DNA from: Myxococcales bacterium | GTDB lineage: Bacteria; Myxococcota; UBA727; JABDBI01 | Assembly: GCA_023898405.1 (NCBI GenBank) | Contig: CP060221.1 | Span: 496,001-560,000, forward strand | Direction: 5' to 3' | Length of the DNA: 64,000 nt | In this document: piece after piece, positions 61,423 to 64,000 of the stretch | Layout of the letters: each line of letters starts with the position of its first letter | Numbering within the stretch: position 1 is the stretch's first letter | Translations under genes and position numbers: made by a program | The notes under the pieces: model-generated | What the model saw: the letters and a program-made list of their open reading frames with translations, nothing else | Database searches by the model: none | Told to the model about the DNA's origin: nothing

Positions 61423-61744
61423 ATTTCACCTATAGTTATAGCAATCCAGAAATTAGCCAGGCCTTTAATTGCTTCCTAGTCCTCGCTTTTGCTACGAGCG
61501 TTCAGAAATTAAAGGCTTGGCTAATTTCTAAGATTGTTATTATTCCGACTTTTTCAAGCTAGCAAAATACCGCGAAATATAAAGGCGGTAAAAAATTATC
61601 AAAAGTTACAAGCGCTTATCTTGTAAACAATCTGTTCATCAAGCTAAGCACTACAAATATGACTACTGCTTTCATCCCCTATTTTGACTCATGCATTTTT
61701 GTGCTTTAATTCGTGCTTTATGTAGAACGCAGCAGGTTATTTGA
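61423..61744. other. divergent intergenic region between map and rlmN
   Basis: 322 bases holding palindromic repeat B near the map side; the rest is AT-rich without a recognisable gene. Promoters for both neighbours must be here, and the repeat lies close enough to map to affect its 5' untranslated region. Confidence 0.5.
61442..61536. repeat. palindromic repeat, copy B
   Basis: Arms 61442-61470 and 61507-61536 pair with a one-base gap and two mismatches. The loop, with TTCCTAGTCCTCGC and GAGCGTTCA, is the reverse complement of the loop in copy A, so A and B are in opposite orientation. 20 bases upstream of the map ATG. Confidence 0.88.
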
Positions 61745-62887
61745 ATGTCCACAGCAACACTTGCAAAAGACTTACGAAGTCTTCTTCCCAGTGAACTCGA
61801 ACCACTATTTTTTGAAATTCAAGAGCCCAAATACAAAAGCAAACAGCTTTTTCAGGCTCTTCATCGCCAGGGAATTAATTCGCTCGATGATGCACTGCAA
61901 ATAAAAAAATCTACTAGAGATTATCTAGCGCAACATTGCAAACTCGCAGCCTTAGAGCAAACTTTAGTCAAAGTAAGCAGTGATGGTACTCGCAAATATC
62001 AATTTAAAACTCATGATGGGCATACTATAGAAAGCGTGTTTATTCCTCATGCGGCAAAACAAGGCAGACACTCCCTATGCATCTCGAGCCAAGTGGGTTG
62101 TGCTATGGGTTGCACGTTTTGTGCTACCGCTGCTTTGAAATTGGTACGCAACCTTGACGCATCTGAAATTGTTGCCCAAGTATACAATGTTGCCCAAGAT
62201 GTTATGAAAAATGGCAATCACCATGAACTAATGCTAAGCAAAAATGAACGTCCTATTCACAATATTGTGTTCATGGGCATGGGTGAACCTCTCCATAATT
62301 TCAACAACCTTGTGCGAGCCATTGAGCTGCTTACCCATCAAGACGGTATGGCTTTTTCACCTCGCCGCATTACGGTATCAACATCGGGAATTGTTCCTAA
62401 AATCAAAGAACTTGGCGAAAAAACTGGAGTTTACTTAGCAGTAAGCCTAAACGCTACCACTAATGAAATTCGCAACATTATCATGCCGGTAAATAACAAA
62501 TGGCATATTGAAGAACTGCTTAAAGCATGCAGAGATTTTCCACTTAAAATCAGAGAGCGTATTACTTTTGAATATGTTCTTCTCAAGGGCATAAATGATA
62601 ACCAGGAAGACGCTCATCGCTTGGCCCATCTTCTCAAAGATATGCAGTGCAAAATAAATTTAATTCCCTTTAATGAGCATCCTCTTTCGCCTTATAAAAA
62701 ACCCGACAACGAAGTGACGCTTATGTTTCATAAAATTTTGTACAGAGCCCATTTGTCAGTGTTTACCCGCAAAACTCGCGGTGATGATATTGATGCTGCC
62801 TGCGGCATGCTTGGTGCAAAAAAATTAGAGTCAAAGCGGAGTGATATATCTGGTTCTGTCTTAAAAACTGATAGAGAACTCCAATAA
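61745..62887 (+). CDS. rlmN: dual-specificity 23S rRNA/tRNA adenine-C2 methyltransferase
   Basis: 380 residues. Radical-SAM enzyme methylating A2503 of 23S rRNA and A37 of some tRNAs. The cluster motif CAMGCTFC (C-x3-C-x2-C) is near residue 120, FMGMGEPLHNF near 177, SPRRITVSTSG, and the methyl-carrying Cys in DIDAACGML near the C-terminus. A segment after the cluster (HHELMLSKNERPIHN) is slightly longer than in E. coli. ATG at 61745. Confidence 0.95.
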   Translation: MSTATLAKDLRSLLPSELEPLFFEIQEPKYKSKQLFQALHRQGINSLDDALQIKKSTRDYLAQHCKLAALEQTLVKVSSDGTRKYQFKTHDGHTIESVFIPHAAKQGRHSLCISSQVGCAMGCTFCATAALKLVRNLDASEIVAQVYNVAQDVMKNGNHHELMLSKNERPIHNIVFMGMGEPLHNFNNLVRAIELLTHQDGMAFSPRRITVSTSGIVPKIKELGEKTGVYLAVSLNATTNEIRNIIMPVNNKWHIEELLKACRDFPLKIRERITFEYVLLKGINDNQEDAHRLAHLLKDMQCKINLIPFNEHPLSPYKKPDNEVTLMFHKILYRAHLSVFTRKTRGDDIDAACGMLGAKKLESKRSDISGSVLKTDRELQ

Positions 62888-63044
62888 ATTACTTATTTAA
62901 ATTCAATATGTTCTATCAATAATGGACATTTTATAGAGCATAAAAAAATAATATTTTAGGATTACACTTGCATTTCAAATCAACTAAAGCACAATAACAA
63001 AATAATTTAATAACTTTTTTATTTAACTTTAGTTGGTCACATAC

Positions 63045-63296
63045 ATGAAATTTAATCACTTATTTTTGACTTTTTTCTTTGCCATACTTTCACAAGCTTC
63101 AAGTTTTGACGAAGCAAGTTTTTCAGATTCGGACATGGATACCAGTGAAGATGAAGAAAATGAACCATTTCCCCCTCATTTGCTAGAAAATCTTGAACAC
63201 GGTAATTCTAACGGGCTTTCAGGGCTACTTGAGGCAGACGTTAACGATGCCAATCAAATGCCGCAAAAATTTTTTTTAACGTGGTTAATCTTTTAA
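63045..63296 (+). CDS. small acidic exported hypothetical protein
   Basis: 83 residues from the ATG at 63045. Signal peptide MKFNHLFLTFFFAILSQASS, then a very acidic segment (SDSDMDTSEDEENE), and an end that reads QKFFLTWLIF after an A5T8 run at about 63267-63280. The hydrophobic tail after the homopolymer does not match the preceding composition, so the end may result from a frame change. Overlaps the sensor-kinase 3' end by 12 bases, convergent. No family recognised. Confidence 0.5.
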   Translation: MKFNHLFLTFFFAILSQASSFDEASFSDSDMDTSEDEENEPFPPHLLENLEHGNSNGLSGLLEADVNDANQMPQKFFLTWLIF

Positions 63297-64000
63297 TTTA
63301 TAAACTTTCAGCTCATGAGCAGGGTGTGACACATTGGGGAAATAAAGACGAAACTCCGTATAATCGCCCAATTGAGATAAGCACTTAATACTTCCACCAC
63401 ATGCCTGCATGACTTTCCTGCAATATGCTAAACCCAAGCCTGCCCCGTGGAATGTTTTGGTATAAAAGTCATCAAATATTTTAGGGATTTCTGAACTTTT
63501 AATTCCGCTTGCCGTATCAAGAAAGTGAACTACATTGTAGTGTTCTTCTTGCGAATAAAAAATTTTTATCTCTCCTTTTTTTGATATTTGAATCTGACTT
63601 AAGGAGTTTTTCATTAAATTATAAAAGACGTGAACAAGTAAACTTTCATTTACCAGGCAACAAAAATCATTGGCATCAGAAATTGCTACAAGAGCTCGCT
63701 CTTTTTCTGAAAAAAAAGGATATTCTGCTACCGCCTTGTGAATTATTTGGCTAATGGAAATATTTTCTACGTCCACTGTTTTTTCATCTACATTGCTAAA
63801 ATTCGCCAAAAAGACGTCGATAATAGAAATCGTACGACGAGAAATATAGCTCAGATGCTCAGGAAATTTTTCCAATAATTTTATTTTTTGTTCTTCTATT
63901 TTTGGAACTTGAATATTATTTTTTTTTGCTTCTCTATAAGCATCTAAAAGTTTTATCAAATAGTGCCCCATATTCTGAGAAGAAATATACATCGACGATA
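63285..64000 (-). CDS. sensor histidine kinase, CqsS/LqsS-like C-terminal part (5' end outside window)
   Basis: At least 235 residues; the frame is open to the right edge, so the N-terminal sensor is not visible. The start codon at 63992 is probably internal. MGHYLIKLLDAYREA fits the His-box of CqsS/LqsS-type quorum-sensing kinases. The ATPase domain has HVFYNLMKNSL (N box), FLDTASGI (G1), IFDDFY (F box) and GAGLGLAYCRKVM (G2), and ends CGGSIKCLSQLGDYTEFRLYFP as in that group. It would phosphorylate a response regulator not seen here. Legionella, Vibrio and Chlamydia-like bacteria carry relatives. Confidence 0.75.
   Translation of the reverse strand, partial: SSMYISSQNMGHYLIKLLDAYREAKKNNIQVPKIEEQKIKLLEKFPEHLSYISRRTISIIDVFLANFSNVDEKTVDVENISISQIIHKAVAEYPFFSEKERALVAISDANDFCCLVNESLLVHVFYNLMKNSLSQIQISKKGEIKIFYSQEEHYNVVHFLDTASGIKSSEIPKIFDDFYTKTFHGAGLGLAYCRKVMQACGGSIKCLSQLGDYTEFRLYFPNVSHPAHELKVYKLKD

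Noticed and set aside
1..64000. tRNA, rRNA or riboswitch genes
   Set aside because: Reading the intergenic regions showed no convincing tRNA T-loop/anticodon arrangement or known riboswitch core; a covariance search would be needed to exclude short RNAs.

Overview
The window is an AT-rich chromosomal segment of a Gram-negative bacterium. Several exported proteins carry lipobox signal peptides, the MurE sequence predicts meso-diaminopimelate peptidoglycan, and central metabolism is respiratory. A type-B (cytochrome b558) succinate dehydrogenase, a FadF/EMO-like ETF:quinone oxidoreductase, a cysteine-poor DksA variant and RCC1-repeat lipoproteins suggest one of the former deltaproteobacterial lineages (Myxococcota or Bdellovibrionota grade). 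That placement is inference; no rRNA is present to test it.

Layout. 1-3.5 kb: two copies of an exported GTPase gene flanking an RCC1-type lipoprotein gene. 3.5-13 kb: housekeeping and metabolism (guaB, phosphodiester glycosidase-like lipoprotein, SulP transporter, orphan LeuA-type regulatory domain, mdh, sdhCAB). 13-22.3 kb: a putative secreted protein-glutamine deamidase whose reading frame looks broken at a homopolymer, icd, yciO-like, subtilase, a second RCC1 lipoprotein and a proline-rich minisatellite lipoprotein. 22.4-29 kb: a ClpB-like disaggregase with a degenerate first ATPase domain, dnaB, a dksA variant, a hydrolase and a DUF4442 hotdog protein. 29.3-42.2 kb: a tightly packed division/cell-wall cluster, rsmH-murE-murF-mraY-murD-murG-murC-murB-ftsA-ftsZ-pgpA, from which mraZ, ftsL, ftsI, ftsW, ddl and ftsQ are all absent. 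42.2-43.7 kb: an apparently intact IS4/IS50-type insertion sequence. 43.8-57 kb: an accessory region of exported proteins: M16 peptidase, ADP-ribosyltransferase-like protein, DUF294-like nucleotidyltransferase, GNAT-fold protein and a large coiled-coil lipoprotein split by an in-frame amber codon. 57-64 kb: a probable operon map-EMO-PCD-like-dehydrogenase-like, then rlmN, a small acidic exported protein and a CqsS/LqsS-type sensor kinase cut by the right edge.

Two themes stand out. First, several genes join a Sec-type signal peptide to a catalytic fold that normally modifies proteins or nucleotides inside a cell (GTPase, glutamine deamidase, ADP-ribosyltransferase-like, nucleotidyltransferase). 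This resembles an effector repertoire for acting on a host, prey or competitor, although no secretion apparatus is visible here. Second, five intergenic imperfect palindromes of about 75-100 bp share one conserved loop but carry two types of arm. They form a dispersed repeat family that no gene annotation explains.
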